The position numbers were made by a program, and so were the translations under genes. From contig DEBC01000130.1 of NCBI GenBank assembly GCA_002348365.1, positions 12,962 to 76,961 of the forward strand: DNA of 64,000 nucleotides, in the 5' to 3' direction. Positions 1-9,791 of the stretch are shown in pieces. The notes below the pieces were generated by a model. That model did no database searches. It saw nothing but the letters and a program-made list of their open reading frames with translations, and had not been told where the DNA came from. How positions within the stretch are numbered: the first letter of the stretch is position 1; each line of letters begins with the position of its first letter. The DNA is from Alphaproteobacteria bacterium UBA2966. GTDB lineage: Bacteria > Pseudomonadota > Alphaproteobacteria > UBA2966.

Positions 1-29
1 GTCGTTGATTTGGCCGTCGCTTTTGCCAT
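1..29 (-). CDS. carD: Start of a gene, probably a CarD-family regulator (partial)
   Basis: Only the first ten codons are in the window. They read MAKATAKSTT on the minus strand, with AGGAGA just upstream of the ATG. The CarD identification is inferred from context alone. In many alphaproteobacteria a CarD/CdnL-type RNA-polymerase-binding regulator lies directly downstream of fdxA on the same strand, and these proteins often have a short basic, Ala/Lys/Thr-rich leader. The visible residues fit that leader but do not prove the family. Confidence 0.4.
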
Positions 30-325
30 GGTCTCCTATCTCTCGCCATTCAGATGTTTAAGCGGTGGGATTGGTTGACGCCCCACAAAGAAGCCCACCT
101 TCCCTAAACCGAAGGGTGCCGCCACGTATTTCTATCGACGGCGATTCTAAGGTTGGAATATCCAGAATCTGCCCAGTTGGCCTCATAGGGCGTGTTGCCG
201 CGCACGTCGCATTGTGCGCTTGCCTAGCGCTTTAACGCTCACAACGCTCCATATAGCACGATTCGAGGACACTTTACAGGGTGGCCCCGTATCCCGGCCG
301 CAAAAAATGGCCGGAAGTCCCGGAT
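30..325. other. Intergenic region between fdxA and the next gene
   Basis: No convincing gene is seen in these 296 bases. The one clear structure is a GC hairpin at 294-314 (CCGGCC / GGCCGG around a 9-base A-rich loop), 12 bases past the fdxA stop on the minus strand. It lacks a trailing T run, so it is a weak candidate for attenuation between fdxA and the downstream gene rather than a standard terminator. Confidence 0.4.
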
Positions 326-664
326 TTAGCTGCCAGTTCCCGGATTCGCGCTGAAATACTTGTCCATCTTGCCTTCTTCATCGGCAAAATCATCGGCGTC
401 CTCAGGCGAGTCGCCCTTGCGGGTGATATTTGGCCATTTCTCGGAATGCTCGCGGTTGAGCTCCACCCATTTTTCGACATTGTCTTCGGTGTCCGGAATG
501 ATCGCCTCCACGGGGCACTCCGGTTCGCACACGCCGCAGTCGATACATTCGTCGGGGTGGATCACCAGCATGTTTTCCCCCTCATAGAAACAATCGACAG
601 GGCATACTTCGACGCAGTCCATGTACTTACACCGGATACAGGACTCGGTAACGACGTAGGTCAT
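326..664 (-). CDS. fdxA: 7-iron ferredoxin FdxA
   Basis: Small soluble electron carrier with one [3Fe-4S] and one [4Fe-4S] cluster, 112 aa. It matches the Azotobacter FdI type. The first motif reads [17 protein letters not shown]. In FdI-type proteins the first, third and last of the cluster cysteines hold the 3Fe cluster. The second motif [12 protein letters not shown] supplies the rest of the 4Fe site. The C-terminal half has the acidic tail usual for this class. An in-frame ATG 18 bases upstream exists, but the chosen start has GGAG at good spacing and gives the normal length. It is the fourth gene of a minus-strand run helicase, S4 protein, TerB-like, fdxA. The physiological partner is not shown by the sequence. 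Confidence 0.95.
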   Translation of the reverse strand: MTYVVTESCIRCKYMDCVEVCPVDCFYEGENMLVIHPDECIDCGVCEPECPVEAIIPDTEDNVEKWVELNREHSEKWPNITRKGDSPEDADDFADEEGKMDKYFSANPGTGS

Positions 665-704
665 ACTTGGCTCCACTCGCAATTATTGGCGAACAGGTTC
701 TCCA

Positions 705-1184
705 TCAATTGGAGGTCCCCGTCCTTTCGATCCCGAGGCGGTCCGTCACCCGCTTACGCGCCGCACCTCGGTCACGGTCGGATACATATATGAGGCCACC
801 GATGCGGCGCAACAGGTTTGCTTCATAGTCATGCAACACACCGTCGGCATAGACCACCTCCCAGAGCATCTCGATAATGGCAATTCGCTCTTCCGGCGGG
901 TAGGAGTCCTTGATCGTCCTCGTGAGCCTGACCAGGTGGTTGGTGTCGTCGTGAATGGCTTCGGCCTCTGCGATCAGGTCATCTGCCTCTTCATCCTCAA
1001 GGCCGAAATGTCGGGTTACAAGTGAGCGAATCGACTGGCGCTCCGATGCATCGAAGTCGCCATCCAGACGCGCGGCCTCGACCATGAGAACCGCTGCCGC
1101 CATGGCGTGCGCCTCCGCACTGTCTTGTTCCACAACGTCTCCGGAGTCGATCCGGCTGAAAAGCTTCTTGATTCGATTGATCAC
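705..1184 (-). CDS. TerB-like domain protein
   Basis: 159-aa cytoplasmic protein made almost wholly of acidic alpha helices, resembling the TerB/DjlA N-terminal fold. A conserved-looking segment (MEAARLDGDFDASER in register with the family's first helix pair, then VVYADGVLHDYEANLLRRI) carries the paired D-G-x-x-x-x-x-E pattern typical of TerB-like proteins, which may bind divalent metal. The start codon is GTG. It lies 65 bases downstream of the S4 gene and 40 upstream of fdxA, so all are probably cotranscribed. Its exact role is unknown; tellurite resistance should not be inferred from the family name. Confidence 0.75.
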   Translation of the reverse strand: MINRIKKLFSRIDSGDVVEQDSAEAHAMAAAVLMVEAARLDGDFDASERQSIRSLVTRHFGLEDEEADDLIAEAEAIHDDTNHLVRLTRTIKDSYPPEERIAIIEMLWEVVYADGVLHDYEANLLRRIGGLIYVSDRDRGAARKRVTDRLGIERTGTSN

Positions 1185-1249
1185 GACACCGGCCTAACAC
1201 ACGGCCCGGCAGATATTCAAGCCAGCATTGGCGATCCGGTTTGTCGCAG

Positions 1250-1633
1250 TCATTCCTTGCCCAGGAAACGCATTATTTCCCGACGGTCTGCCTTCGTCGG
1301 TCGCCCCGCGCCATCATCGCGCCGAGCCTGACCGGAATCATAGTTCGATGCCGCGCCCTTATCATCGGTCTGTTCCGTCAAGTCCTCAAATAGTGCCCGG
1401 GCCTCCGCCGCCGGGCCTCGTCGCGTACCCAGCTCCACCACCCGAACGATGCGGATTTCCCGGCCCTGGGGGAATGTCAGCACGTCGCCGGTCCGCACCT
1501 GATGATTGGATTTGGCGACGACAGAACCGTTAACACGCACCTTTCGATCGACGCATGTTTTCGCCGCCAGGGAGCGGCTCTTGAAAAACCTTGCAAACCA
1601 CAGCCAGCGGTCGATCCGCAGGGACGTACTCAT
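1250..1633 (-). CDS. S4-domain RNA-binding protein (Hsp15-like)
   Basis: 127 aa. The N-terminal 60 residues form an S4 RNA-binding domain with the hallmark LRIDRWLWFARFFKSRSLA start and a KVRVNG strand, as in Hsp15 (HslR), which binds stalled 50S subunits. The C-terminal half is charged and low in complexity and ends in a basic segment common in alphaproteobacterial members. The ATG overlaps the helicase stop as ATGA, so translation is coupled to the helicase. The pair points to a role in RNA or ribosome handling. Whether it performs 50S rescue like E. coli Hsp15 is inference. Confidence 0.85.
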   Translation of the reverse strand: MSTSLRIDRWLWFARFFKSRSLAAKTCVDRKVRVNGSVVAKSNHQVRTGDVLTFPQGREIRIVRVVELGTRRGPAAEARALFEDLTEQTDDKGAASNYDSGQARRDDGAGRPTKADRREIMRFLGKE

Positions 1634-4173
1634 TTACCCCGACGATCGGTCGTGACAGCCAGGGTTTGCAAGGCGGCGAATGGAGAATCAGGGTTAATCG
1701 CTGCCGACGGCTTGTTCTTCGACGGAGACTTGCTCCTGGCTCTGGTTTGATACGAACGAATGAAGACACCGGGACTCTTGGGCTTGCGTCGGTATCCGAG
1801 GTCCTTCATCACCCGGGCAAACTCCTCGCCCGCGCATCCTGCCATTGCCATGAGGTCCTCGCCTTCGGTGAGTGTCGACTTTCGGGTTTGCTTATGGACG
1901 GCACCGGTCAGGCGCTCGGCGACGTCCGCTCGGATGGCGCGGCGTCCCAGCCTCACGTATCCGGCGGCGGCATAAAGGGCGGAGGGTATATCCCGGCTCG
2001 CTGCCGCCGATGGTTGTGGCGCAGGTGTCGGGACCCTTCCGCCATTCTCGTTTTGAGCCAATTGCCAGAGACCGCTGGCGAGCTCGCTCCTTTCCGGTTG
2101 AAGCATGGCAGGTAGGAATACGCAAAGGGCGCCGAGCCGGATACCCAGCTCGCGCAACTCGGCCCGCTCGGATTTTGACAGACGCTTGAGCTGCGACTCG
2201 ATGGATTCCCGGGGCAGCAGTCCCATCGCTTCCCGCAACTGAAACAGAATGCCACGACAGGCGGGACTGACATCCGCGACGGTCAGTGCAGCGAGAGGTT
2301 TCAATACCTGTTCTATGTGGGCTTTCAGCCAGCGATCCAGTCGCCGCTCCACGCGCTGCACGATCTCCCCGTCCAGTTCCATGGGAAGCAAAGAGAATCC
2401 GGGTTCCAGTGGCTCCTTTCCGACAGTGAGTCGTGCGACCGCTGTGCCGTTCCACTCCAGCGTGAACTCCGAATTCAAGGTGATCGCTTCATCCCGCGCA
2501 TCCGCAAGCTGGTTTCCGCGAGCATTGATCTCTCTCGCTACCACGCGTGTGGCGGCTGCCCGCAACGCACGATTTCCGGAAGGTGAACCCGAGGGATCAG
2601 GGATGAACCGCAGACCGTCGATCTGCCCGAGTGAATGGCCATCCACTTGAACGCTACCATCGCTGCCGACATGACCGTAGACCTGCTGGTTGTCATGTAG
2701 CCTGCGCATGAGGGCCGCGGTACGTTGGTCGACAAAGCGTTGCGTCAACCGATCGTGCAGAGCGTCTGACAATCCGTCCTCGACAGCGCGTGCGCGCTCC
2801 TGCCAATGGCGCGCATCGGCCAGCCAGTCTCCCCGGTGGGAGATGTATGTCCAGGTCCGAACGTGTGCGATCCGAGTGGCCAGCGTGTCGATGTCGCCGT
2901 CCATCCGATCCAGTCTCGCAATGTGATCAGCCACCCAATCCGTTGGAAGAACGCCTGCGGGCGACATGATGTGTGTGTAGATCCGACCCAGAAGGCGGGC
3001 ATGTGCCTCGGCCATGGTCTTCCGGAAATCAGGGATCTGGCATACTTCCCAAAGCATGTTGACAGCGGCACGGCCCTTGGCGAGTGACGAAATCTCCGGC
3101 TCGGCAACCAGAGTCTTCAAGGCCAGATAGTCATCCGCTTCCCGAGTTCGAGTGAGGATGTCCTGGTGAGACTCGGGTGGGGGTGCGTCGAGAGTGGCCA
3201 GCAAACCACTGGGCGATGTCACGTCGAGCGAAACGTTGCGCCATTGAATCGATCTGACTCGGCCGAACTGATGACCTTCGACCCGCTCGATCGTCTCGGT
3301 GGGCAATGAGCCGGCATCGGAAGTCGTACCGAAGGTTCCATCGCTCATGTGGCGGCCGGCTCGCCCGGCAATTTGACCAATCTCGGCTGGAGTCAGTTCG
3401 CGGCGCGCGACGCCGTCGAATTTCCTGAGGCTCGCGAACGCAACATGGTCGACATTGAGATTGAGGCCCATTCCGACGGCATCGGTCGCCACCAGATAGT
3501 CGACTTCGGCCGCTTCGAACATGGCGACCTGCGCGTTGCGGGTCCGCGGACTCAAGGCTCCCAGCACGACGGCCGCCCCCCCTCGATGCCGACGAATGAG
3601 TTCCGCCGTGGCGTAAACGTCAGGTGCCGAAAATGAGACGATCGCGCTGCGTTTCGGTAGCCGCGAGAGCTTTTTCTGTCCGCTGAACGTCAGCGTGGAG
3701 AAGCGTGGTCTGGAAACGAACTGGCAGTTCGGGACGAGACGCTTGACGATGGGCCGAATGGTATCGGCGCCCAAAAATACCGTTTCTTCGCTTCCCCTGG
3801 CTCTGAGGAGGCGATCGGTGAATACATGGCCACGTTCGGAATCAGCCGCGAGCTGGACTTCATCGATCGCAACGAAAGCGAAACGCCGTTCCATAGGCAT
3901 CGCTTCAACCGTACAAACGAAGTAGTCGGGGTTGGCGGGAATGATCTTTTCCTCGCCGGTGACCAGGGCCACGCGGGACCGACCCACACTCTGTTGAACC
4001 CGATCATAGATCTCGCGGGCCAACAGCCTCAGGGGCAATCCAATGATTCCATTGCGGTGACCGAGCATGCGCTCCACCGCGAAGTGCGTCTTACCTGTAT
4101 TCGTAGGACCAAGGACGGCTGTGATCCGCCCTGGCGCGCCAGTGACACCAACAGGACTCATCACCTCTAACAT
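1630..4173 (-). CDS. Suv3-like superfamily 2 RNA/DNA helicase
   Basis: 847-aa ATP-dependent helicase related to the mitochondrial degradasome helicase Suv3. Walker A GPTNTGKT lies at residues 22-29. The DExQ-type Walker B reads DEVQ near residue 104, as in Suv3 rather than DEAD. The second RecA lobe ends with QIAGRAGRH (motif VI). A long helical region and a basic Ser/Lys-rich tail follow. The family usually works with RNA degradation or ribosome-related RNA. The start used is the first ATG; a second in-frame ATG four codons on is equally possible. It is the first gene of the operon with the S4 protein, and the 208 bases up to the mutase gene hold its promoter. Confidence 0.9.
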   Translation of the reverse strand: MLEVMSPVGVTGAPGRITAVLGPTNTGKTHFAVERMLGHRNGIIGLPLRLLAREIYDRVQQSVGRSRVALVTGEEKIIPANPDYFVCTVEAMPMERRFAFVAIDEVQLAADSERGHVFTDRLLRARGSEETVFLGADTIRPIVKRLVPNCQFVSRPRFSTLTFSGQKKLSRLPKRSAIVSFSAPDVYATAELIRRHRGGAAVVLGALSPRTRNAQVAMFEAAEVDYLVATDAVGMGLNLNVDHVAFASLRKFDGVARRELTPAEIGQIAGRAGRHMSDGTFGTTSDAGSLPTETIERVEGHQFGRVRSIQWRNVSLDVTSPSGLLATLDAPPPESHQDILTRTREADDYLALKTLVAEPEISSLAKGRAAVNMLWEVCQIPDFRKTMAEAHARLLGRIYTHIMSPAGVLPTDWVADHIARLDRMDGDIDTLATRIAHVRTWTYISHRGDWLADARHWQERARAVEDGLSDALHDRLTQRFVDQRTAALMRRLHDNQQVYGHVGSDGSVQVDGHSLGQIDGLRFIPDPSGSPSGNRALRAAATRVVAREINARGNQLADARDEAITLNSEFTLEWNGTAVARLTVGKEPLEPGFSLLPMELDGEIVQRVERRLDRWLKAHIEQVLKPLAALTVADVSPACRGILFQLREAMGLLPRESIESQLKRLSKSERAELRELGIRLGALCVFLPAMLQPERSELASGLWQLAQNENGGRVPTPAPQPSAAASRDIPSALYAAAGYVRLGRRAIRADVAERLTGAVHKQTRKSTLTEGEDLMAMAGCAGEEFARVMKDLGYRRKPKSPGVFIRSYQTRARSKSPSKNKPSAAINPDSPFAALQTLAVTTDRRGK

Positions 4174-4381
4174 CGGCTCTCACGGCTCGCGATGCAACAA
4201 CTGCGATGGTAAATAACATCGGAATCTATTGATATGCTTCCGCCCGTGCGGGGCGGCGGACCGAAGACGCGAGTGCAGGGTCGGACTCGGGCCAGTGGCA
4301 ATTCAAAAGCGCCATTTGACTTGAGATCGGGGTTTCCCATACTTGCACCCATGTATCTTCACGTCGGCGATTGGCGGGACG

Positions 4382-6529
4382 ATGAGCGAATCTGAAGACA
4401 AGCTGACTGAAGACTGGCGTGGGCTGGCCGAGAAGGAACTCAAGGGCCGGAATCCGGACGGTCTCCTTTGGGAGACGCCGGAAGGAATCCCCGTCAAACC
4501 ACTTTATACGGCAGCCGATCTCGAGGACATCGAGACCAACTCCCTGCCCGGCATCGCGCCTTTCACCCGCGGGCCTCGTGCCACGATGTATGCCGGCCGT
4601 CCCTGGACACTCCGCCAGTATGCGGGCTTTTCCACGGCCGAGGAGTCGAATGCGTTCTACCGGCGAAACCTGGCGGCCGGTCAAAAGGGTCTGTCGGTCG
4701 CCTTCGATCTTGCGACACATCGTGGATACGATTCGGACCACCCGCGCGTCGAGGGAGATGTGGGCAAGGCCGGCGTCGCCATCGACTCGGTCGAGGATAT
4801 GAAGCGCTTGTTCGAGGAGATTCCCCTTGGAGAGATGAGTGTTTCGATGACCATGAACGGTGCCGTTCTCCCGGTACTGGCCGGTTATATCGTGGCGGCG
4901 GAGGAACAGGGCGTAAGCCAGGCTGAACTCACAGGGACCATCCAGAACGATATCCTCAAGGAGTTCATGGTTCGAAACACCTACATCTATCCGCCAGAGC
5001 CTTCGATGCGGATCGTTGCCGATATCATCGCCCATACGGCTTCGAACATGCCTCGGTTCAACTCTATCTCCATTTCCGGCTATCACATGCAGGAAGCCGG
5101 AGCCACGTCGGTACAGGAATTGGCCTTCACACTCGCTGATGGCGTCGAGTATGTACGCGCCGCATTGTCCAAAGGCCTGGACGTCGATAAATTCGCGCCA
5201 CGTCTTTCCTTCTTTTTCTGCATTGGCATGAACTTCTTCATGGAGATCGCCAAACTGCGGGCCGCACGTAAGCTGTGGTCCGAATTGATGGCGCCGTTCG
5301 AGCCCCAGGATGCGCGGTCTTCCATGTTGCGAACGCATTGCCAGACCAGCGGTGTTTCTCTGACCGAGCAGGATCCATACAACAATATCGTTCGTACGGC
5401 CTACGAAGCGCTCGCCGCAGCTTTGGGCGGCACCCAAAGCTTGCATACGAATGCCTTCGACGAGGCTCTGGCATTGCCGACAGACGCGTCAGCCCGGGTG
5501 GCCCGAAATACCCAACTTATCCTCCAGGAGGAGACCGGCATAACCCGCGTGGTCGATCCTCTTGGCGGCAGCTACTACGTTGAATCGCTGACCGACGCGA
5601 TGGTTGTCGAAGCGCGTAAAATCATCGACGAAATTGAGGCATTGGGGGGTATGACCAAGGCGGTGTCTGAGGGCATGCCCAAGATGCGTATCGAGGAAAG
5701 CGCCGCCCGCAAGCAGGCGCGTATCGACCGTGGGGAAGAGGTGATTGTCGGGGTTAACAAATACCTGCCCGAAGAAAGCTCGGCCGATGTGGAACTGCTG
5801 GAAATCGACAACGCCAAGGTCCGTGAACAACAGATCGAGCGTCTGCAACAGATAAGAGCCACCCGCGACAACAATGCTACACAGGCTGCGCTTCAGGCGC
5901 TCGAGGACGGAGCGCGTGGTGACGGAAACTTGCTTGCCCTCAGCATCAAGGCTGTACGCGCACGGGCAACGGTGGGAGAGGTGTCGGATGCCTTGGAACG
6001 TGTATTTGGACGGCATCGTGCGGAGGCTCGTAGCGTGACGGGCGTATATGGTGGTGCCTACGCCGAAGATGACGGGTTCGCCCGCATCCAACGTGAAACC
6101 GAAGCATTTGCGCGTTCTGAAGGACGGCGCCCGCGCATTCTGATTGCCAAGCTCGGCCAGGATGGGCACGACCGTGGAGCAAAGGTGATCGCTTCCGCCT
6201 TCGCTGACATCGGATTCGATGTCGATATCGGTCCGCTGTTCCAGACCCCGGAGGAAGCGGCCCTACAGGCCATCGAGAATGATGTGCACGTCATCGGTGT
6301 CTCTTCTCAAGCGGCTGCCCACAAAACGCTGGTGCCACAACTCATTGACGAGCTGAAGCAGCAGGGCGCGGGCGATATCGTAGTGGTGGTCGGCGGCGTT
6401 GTGCCGCCTAAGGACTATGACGAGCTCAAAGCCGTGGGTGTATCCGCAGTGTTCGGGCCTGGAACCAATATCACCGAGGCGGCGTCAGAGGTGATCGGCC
6501 TGATTCAAGGTCGTGCTCAGGCTGCATAG
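4382..6529 (+). CDS. scpA: Methylmalonyl-CoA mutase, single large subunit
   Basis: 715 aa, adenosylcobalamin-dependent. It interconverts (R)-methylmalonyl-CoA and succinyl-CoA, the last step of propionyl-CoA assimilation. The N-terminal TIM barrel carries the substrate signature [17 protein letters not shown] (68-84), GYHMQEAG with the active-site His, and RTHCQTSG. The C-terminal B12 domain has the base-off motif GQDGHDRG at 592-599, where the His ligates cobalt. These features separate it from ethylmalonyl-CoA mutase. The frame is open to a TTG 39 bases upstream, but the ATG used gives the family's normal length. Its chaperone gene meaB lies 1.2 kb downstream and the cobaltochelatase genes cobS/cobT are also in this window, consistent with B12 synthesis by the cell. 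Confidence 0.97.
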   Translation: MSESEDKLTEDWRGLAEKELKGRNPDGLLWETPEGIPVKPLYTAADLEDIETNSLPGIAPFTRGPRATMYAGRPWTLRQYAGFSTAEESNAFYRRNLAAGQKGLSVAFDLATHRGYDSDHPRVEGDVGKAGVAIDSVEDMKRLFEEIPLGEMSVSMTMNGAVLPVLAGYIVAAEEQGVSQAELTGTIQNDILKEFMVRNTYIYPPEPSMRIVADIIAHTASNMPRFNSISISGYHMQEAGATSVQELAFTLADGVEYVRAALSKGLDVDKFAPRLSFFFCIGMNFFMEIAKLRAARKLWSELMAPFEPQDARSSMLRTHCQTSGVSLTEQDPYNNIVRTAYEALAAALGGTQSLHTNAFDEALALPTDASARVARNTQLILQEETGITRVVDPLGGSYYVESLTDAMVVEARKIIDEIEALGGMTKAVSEGMPKMRIEESAARKQARIDRGEEVIVGVNKYLPEESSADVELLEIDNAKVREQQIERLQQIRATRDNNATQAALQALEDGARGDGNLLALSIKAVRARATVGEVSDALERVFGRHRAEARSVTGVYGGAYAEDDGFARIQRETEAFARSEGRRPRILIAKLGQDGHDRGAKVIASAFADIGFDVDIGPLFQTPEEAALQAIENDVHVIGVSSQAAAHKTLVPQLIDELKQQGAGDIVVVVGGVVPPKDYDELKAVGVSAVFGPGTNITEAASEVIGLIQGRAQAA

Positions 6530-6562
6530 CATGGGCCGGCAGGTCGTCCGTCGTCTCTCGAG

Positions 6563-6958
6563 TTAAGCGCCACTTCCTTCAGGTGCCGCTTCGCCACCGC
6601 TTGCGGAGGAGCCGCGCGATCGCGTCGCGCTTCCCGCACTCCTCTTGCGCGGAGTCTTACATGTCGCGGTTTTGTTCCCTGCGGCGCCCTTGGGCCATTT
6701 TGCAAACGGGTACGGCATGTCTTCCGTACGGAACGTCAGAAAACGAACGATGTCTGCGATGTACGTGCTGAGGGCATCGCCGAAGGCGACGAGCTGATCG
6801 AGGGGATTTCCGGTGAAAAGCTTGAACAGAAACTGGACAAGCACGATGACGGCAATGATGAGTTCGGCAACGTTGAACGCCACGATGAACAGGATCATGT
6901 AGAGCAACCGCATCCATGTTGGTCGCGAAGTGACGTGCTCTTTCAAATCGTCGGCCAT
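6563..6958 (-). CDS. DUF4389 membrane protein
   Basis: 131 aa. The first half matches DUF4389: a short cytosolic start, a conserved RPTWMRLLYMILF segment, one long hydrophobic stretch (about residues 17-48) and FGDALSTYIADIVRFLTF, followed by PYPFAKWP. The C-terminal 40 residues are a basic Lys/Arg/Ser/Gly tail of low complexity. Function is unknown. It is transcribed towards the mutase gene, ending 33 bases from it, which leaves little room for a terminator. The same kind of basic tail occurs on the malyl-CoA lyase of this window. Confidence 0.75.
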   Translation of the reverse strand: MADDLKEHVTSRPTWMRLLYMILFIVAFNVAELIIAVIVLVQFLFKLFTGNPLDQLVAFGDALSTYIADIVRFLTFRTEDMPYPFAKWPKGAAGNKTATCKTPRKRSAGSATRSRGSSASGGEAAPEGSGA

Positions 6959-7346
6959 TGGTCTGACTTTCCCCGAATACTGAATTCATCACGTACGTGG
7001 GAATGCGCTCTGTCGAGTTCAAGGGTCGAGCGTACCTAGATGATCTAACTCATTCCTGCTTTCAATATCGGAATGCATACCAGATGTGCTAAAAAATTAG
7101 CTGGCGAGCCCAACATATTGGTGCTGGCAGCCGTTGGGCCATGAAACAGTGCGTTATCGGTTTGGTGAGGGTATTGCGGCACAGTGGCGCGCAAGACCAG
7201 TCCCTTCACGAAACGCCATAAAGGCGGCGTGCGACGGCTCCGGATAGTGTGCGAATTGTGCGAGGGCACTGATATCGAAGGCAGAGACAACGCGTTACAC
7301 TGCTTGGTCTCTTGGGTCCGATCACTCGGAATTGCGAGGTGAAGAC
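6959..7346. other. Divergent intergenic region, no gene seen
   Basis: These 388 bases separate the DUF4389 gene (minus) from the acidic protein/meaB pair (plus), so promoters for both are expected. A 7-bp inverted repeat GCCCAAC/GTTGGGC at 7108-7139 encloses an 18-base spacer. The region is less GC-rich than its neighbours, with an A run at 7091-7096. I see no credible reading frame, no B12-riboswitch core and no tRNA. Confidence 0.4.
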
Positions 7347-7739
7347 GTGCGACTGGTTCCCAAATTCCTCTCCCGCCGCCGAAAAAAGGGCGAAGAAACC
7401 GACGTGGATGACGTCGATTCCGAGGAGGACGACGTCGACGACGAAGATGAGAGGACCGAGGTCAAGACTGAGCGGGTTCGGGATGCCAACGAACCGATCG
7501 AACTCAAAATCGACGTTCCGGAAGAATTGCCAGATCCAGAAGATCCCGAAGTCGCAGAAGTGACAGAGTCGGAAACCAGTTCGAAGCCTCAAACGCGTGA
7601 GGAACTCGTTCAGGAAGCCCTTGCCAACCGCGCCAAGGCGAAGAAGGTATTCGATGAACTCAGTCCCGAGACCCGCGATCGTATTTTCACGGCCGTGCTC
7701 GGGCCGGACTGGAAATCGCAATACGATGACGATGCATGA
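7347..7739 (+). CDS. Acidic protein of unknown function coupled to meaB
   Basis: 130 aa, not recognised. It starts with a short basic segment (KFLSRRRKK), then an extremely acidic Asp/Glu stretch (about residues 16-75) that is probably disordered, and ends in a helical part (EELVQEALANRAKAKKVF...LSPETRDRIF) that looks folded. The GTG start is preceded by GAGGTG at suitable spacing. Its stop overlaps the meaB start as ATGA, so the two are translationally coupled. A role in mutase assembly is an attractive guess from position only. Confidence 0.7.
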   Translation: MRLVPKFLSRRRKKGEETDVDDVDSEEDDVDDEDERTEVKTERVRDANEPIELKIDVPEELPDPEDPEVAEVTESETSSKPQTREELVQEALANRAKAKKVFDELSPETRDRIFTAVLGPDWKSQYDDDA

Positions 7740-8767
7740 CCGGGACGCCTGAGCCCCAATCGGAACGGAACGAGGACCACGATATCGAAGAACTCGCGGC
7801 AAGGGTTCGCGAGGGGGACCGGCGTGCGCTGGGGCGCGCGATCACACTGATTGAGTCGAGACGTCCTGCCGACCAATACCGAGCTTTGGCGCTGCTCGAT
7901 TCGTTGCTGGAACATGCCGGCAATTCGATCCGTGTCGGCATCTCCGGTGCACCCGGCGTCGGGAAGTCCACATTTATCGAGGCTGTCGGTGTCGATCTCA
8001 CGGCAGCGGGACACCGCGTGGCCGTCCTCGCCGTGGATCCGTCCTCGACCAGGTCGGGGGGCTCCATCCTGGGCGACAAGACGCGCATGGAATCATTGTC
8101 GCGTGATCCGGCAGCCTTTATCCGACCGTCTCCTTCGAGTGGGACCCTTGGCGGTGTGGCCAGACGTACGCGAGAAGCGATGCTCGTGTGCGAGGCGGCG
8201 GGCTTCGACGTTGTTATCGTGGAGACGATCGGCGTCGGCCAATCGGAAACAGCGGTCGCGGACATGGTCGATTCGTTCCTGCTGTTGATTGCGCCCGGCG
8301 GCGGCGATGAACTGCAGGGGATCAAGAGAGGCATCGTCGAGATCGCGGACCTTGTAGTCGTTAACAAGGCAGACGGAGACCTTGCAGGGCAGGCCAAAGT
8401 CATCGCTGCAGACTACACCGGCGCACTGCACCTGCTACGTCCGGCGACCAAGTTCTGGACCCCTCACGTCGTGACATGTTCTGCTTTGGAGAGGGTCGGA
8501 ATTGGCGATGTCTGGCAGGCTGTCCAAGAACACCAGGAGGCGCTACGAGAGGGCGGGGAGCTGGGTCGACGGCGCGAGGCGCAAGCCCGCCACTGGATGT
8601 GGAGCGAAGTCAGCGAGAGCTTGCTCGCGGCGTTGCGCGATGAACCAGCGGTCGCGGTCCTAATTCCGGAACTCGAAAACGCGGTCACTTCCGGACGCAT
8701 GACCCCAGGTACTGCTGCACGCGCCCTGCTCGATGTGTTCCGGGGCACTGCAGATCAAGTGCGCTAG
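7736..8767 (+). CDS. meaB: Methylmalonyl-CoA mutase-associated GTPase MeaB
   Basis: 343-aa G3E-family GTPase that gates cobalamin loading and protects the mutase from inactivation. The P-loop GAPGVGKST lies at 71-79. The switch region reads VDPSSTRSGGSILGDKTRM, Walker B is followed by ETIGVGQSE, and the base-recognition motif is NKAD. All are hallmark MeaB/ArgK sequences. The C-terminal dimerisation helix region is present, so the length is normal. It overlaps the upstream acidic gene by four bases. The mutase gene lies upstream on the same strand but is separated by the oppositely oriented DUF4389 gene, so the two probably use separate promoters. Confidence 0.95.
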   Translation: MTGTPEPQSERNEDHDIEELAARVREGDRRALGRAITLIESRRPADQYRALALLDSLLEHAGNSIRVGISGAPGVGKSTFIEAVGVDLTAAGHRVAVLAVDPSSTRSGGSILGDKTRMESLSRDPAAFIRPSPSSGTLGGVARRTREAMLVCEAAGFDVVIVETIGVGQSETAVADMVDSFLLLIAPGGGDELQGIKRGIVEIADLVVVNKADGDLAGQAKVIAADYTGALHLLRPATKFWTPHVVTCSALERVGIGDVWQAVQEHQEALREGGELGRRREAQARHWMWSEVSESLLAALRDEPAVAVLIPELENAVTSGRMTPGTAARALLDVFRGTADQVR

Positions 8768-8801
8768 CGGCTCTCTGACTAGAGATCGTCCGGGGCGTCT
8801 T

Positions 8802-9269
8802 TCAGCAGGAGAGGTGCCGCTGGACATCGGGACGCGCATGTTGCGCGGCAGTCCATTTCTCCAGAATTCTGCCGATCTTGTCTTGCGGCAGGCCGAGACT
8901 GACGAGGCATTCACCACTGCGCGCCAGGTCTTCGTACACTGCGATCTCGCTGCCTCGCAGTTTGAAGCAGCCCACACCCTCGATGATCACGCGCCGACCC
9001 TTGTTTTCAGGCCGTCGGGAGTCGTAGCTGAACAGCCAGCGCGCGTATCCGGTGACGTCATCAGTGACCGGATCAATCATTTCCCAGAGAAAGTTCTCGC
9101 CATCGCGATGGAACAGGCCGAGCATGTCGGAAATGGCGTCCCGACCCTGATGACGTCCGTAGAACATGTCGTCGTATATGCCGTCAGACGTAAACAACGC
9201 TGCAAGTTCCTGGCCGTTACCGGCTTCGACGGCATGGCAGAAATTTTCGAGCAGGGCAGTAAAATTCAC
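8802..9269 (-). CDS. SnoaL/NTF2-like protein
   Basis: 155 aa with the alpha+beta cone fold of the SnoaL-like/NTF2 superfamily. The pattern is an N-terminal helix (FTALLENFCHAVEAGNGQELAALF), T-x-D-G-I-Y-D-D-M-F-Y-G-R-x-x-G with 'GRDAIS', then central strands and a last strand before SGECLVSLGL. Proteins of this kind are ketosteroid-isomerase-like enzymes or binding proteins. The substrate cannot be told from sequence. It is monocistronic, convergent with meaB, with 34 bases between the stops. Confidence 0.7.
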   Translation of the reverse strand: MNFTALLENFCHAVEAGNGQELAALFTSDGIYDDMFYGRHQGRDAISDMLGLFHRDGENFLWEMIDPVTDDVTGYARWLFSYDSRRPENKGRRVIIEGVGCFKLRGSEIAVYEDLARSGECLVSLGLPQDKIGRILEKWTAAQHARPDVQRHLSC

Positions 9270-9313
9270 GGAATGGCTCCGGTTACTGGCAATGATAGGC
9301 GAGGCGCTGTCGC

Positions 9314-9342
9314 TTGACGGTCCACGGGGGATGCCTTAAGAA
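9314..9342 (+). promoter_or_regulatory. Possible sigma-70 promoter for rpmB
   Basis: TTGACG at 9314-9319 and TAAGAA at 9337-9342 with a 17-base spacer, 74 bases upstream of the rpmB start and correctly oriented. A perfect 7-bp palindrome (CGGGCCT/AGGCCCG, 9355-9369) lies in the predicted leader and could form a small hairpin. This is motif matching only. Confidence 0.4.
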
Positions 9343-9416
9343 GCGCACGCTCAACGGGCCTCAGGCCCGGTGGGCAGTCTCAGACATCCTAGCAGACGGC
9401 GAAATAGGTGGCCGAT

Positions 9417-9704
9417 ATGGCACGACGTTGCGAATTGACAGGAAAGTCCGTGTTGTCGGGCAACAATGTAAGCCACGCGCACAACAAGACGCGACGGCGC
9501 TATTTGCCGAATATTCAGCGCGTGTCGATCTTCAGCGAGGTATTGGGCCGCCCCATTCGTCTCAAGGTGGCGGCGAGCGCCATCCGCACCGTGGAGCACG
9601 CTGGTGGTTTGGACAAGTTCCTCTCAGACGCCAAGGAAGACAAGCTTTCGGCTAACGCCAGGCGCGTGCGGCGCGAGATCATCAAGGCTCAGGCTGCCAA
9701 CTAG
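9417..9704 (+). CDS. rpmB: 50S ribosomal protein L28
   Basis: 95 aa, basic, a component of the large subunit near the E site. It begins [20 protein letters not shown], the classic L28 start, followed by [17 protein letters not shown] nine bases upstream is also in frame, but the ATG gives the standard N-terminus and has GGTGG in front. It stands alone between a convergent/divergent SnoaL-like gene and a transporter gene 88 bases downstream. Confidence 0.97.
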   Translation: MARRCELTGKSVLSGNNVSHAHNKTRRRYLPNIQRVSIFSEVLGRPIRLKVAASAIRTVEHAGGLDKFLSDAKEDKLSANARRVRREIIKAQAAN

Positions 9705-9791
9705 TTTCGCTCTCTCAAGTGTGAGGGGCGACAGAGCGCTTTCGGAAGTCGGGACAGCGGCGAATTTCACCCCTTTCGACGCGAGGCCGGC

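Noticed and set aside
4226..5446. 406-aa minus-strand frame
   Set aside because: Lies wholly antisense to the mutase gene and has no domain signs; a high-GC shadow.
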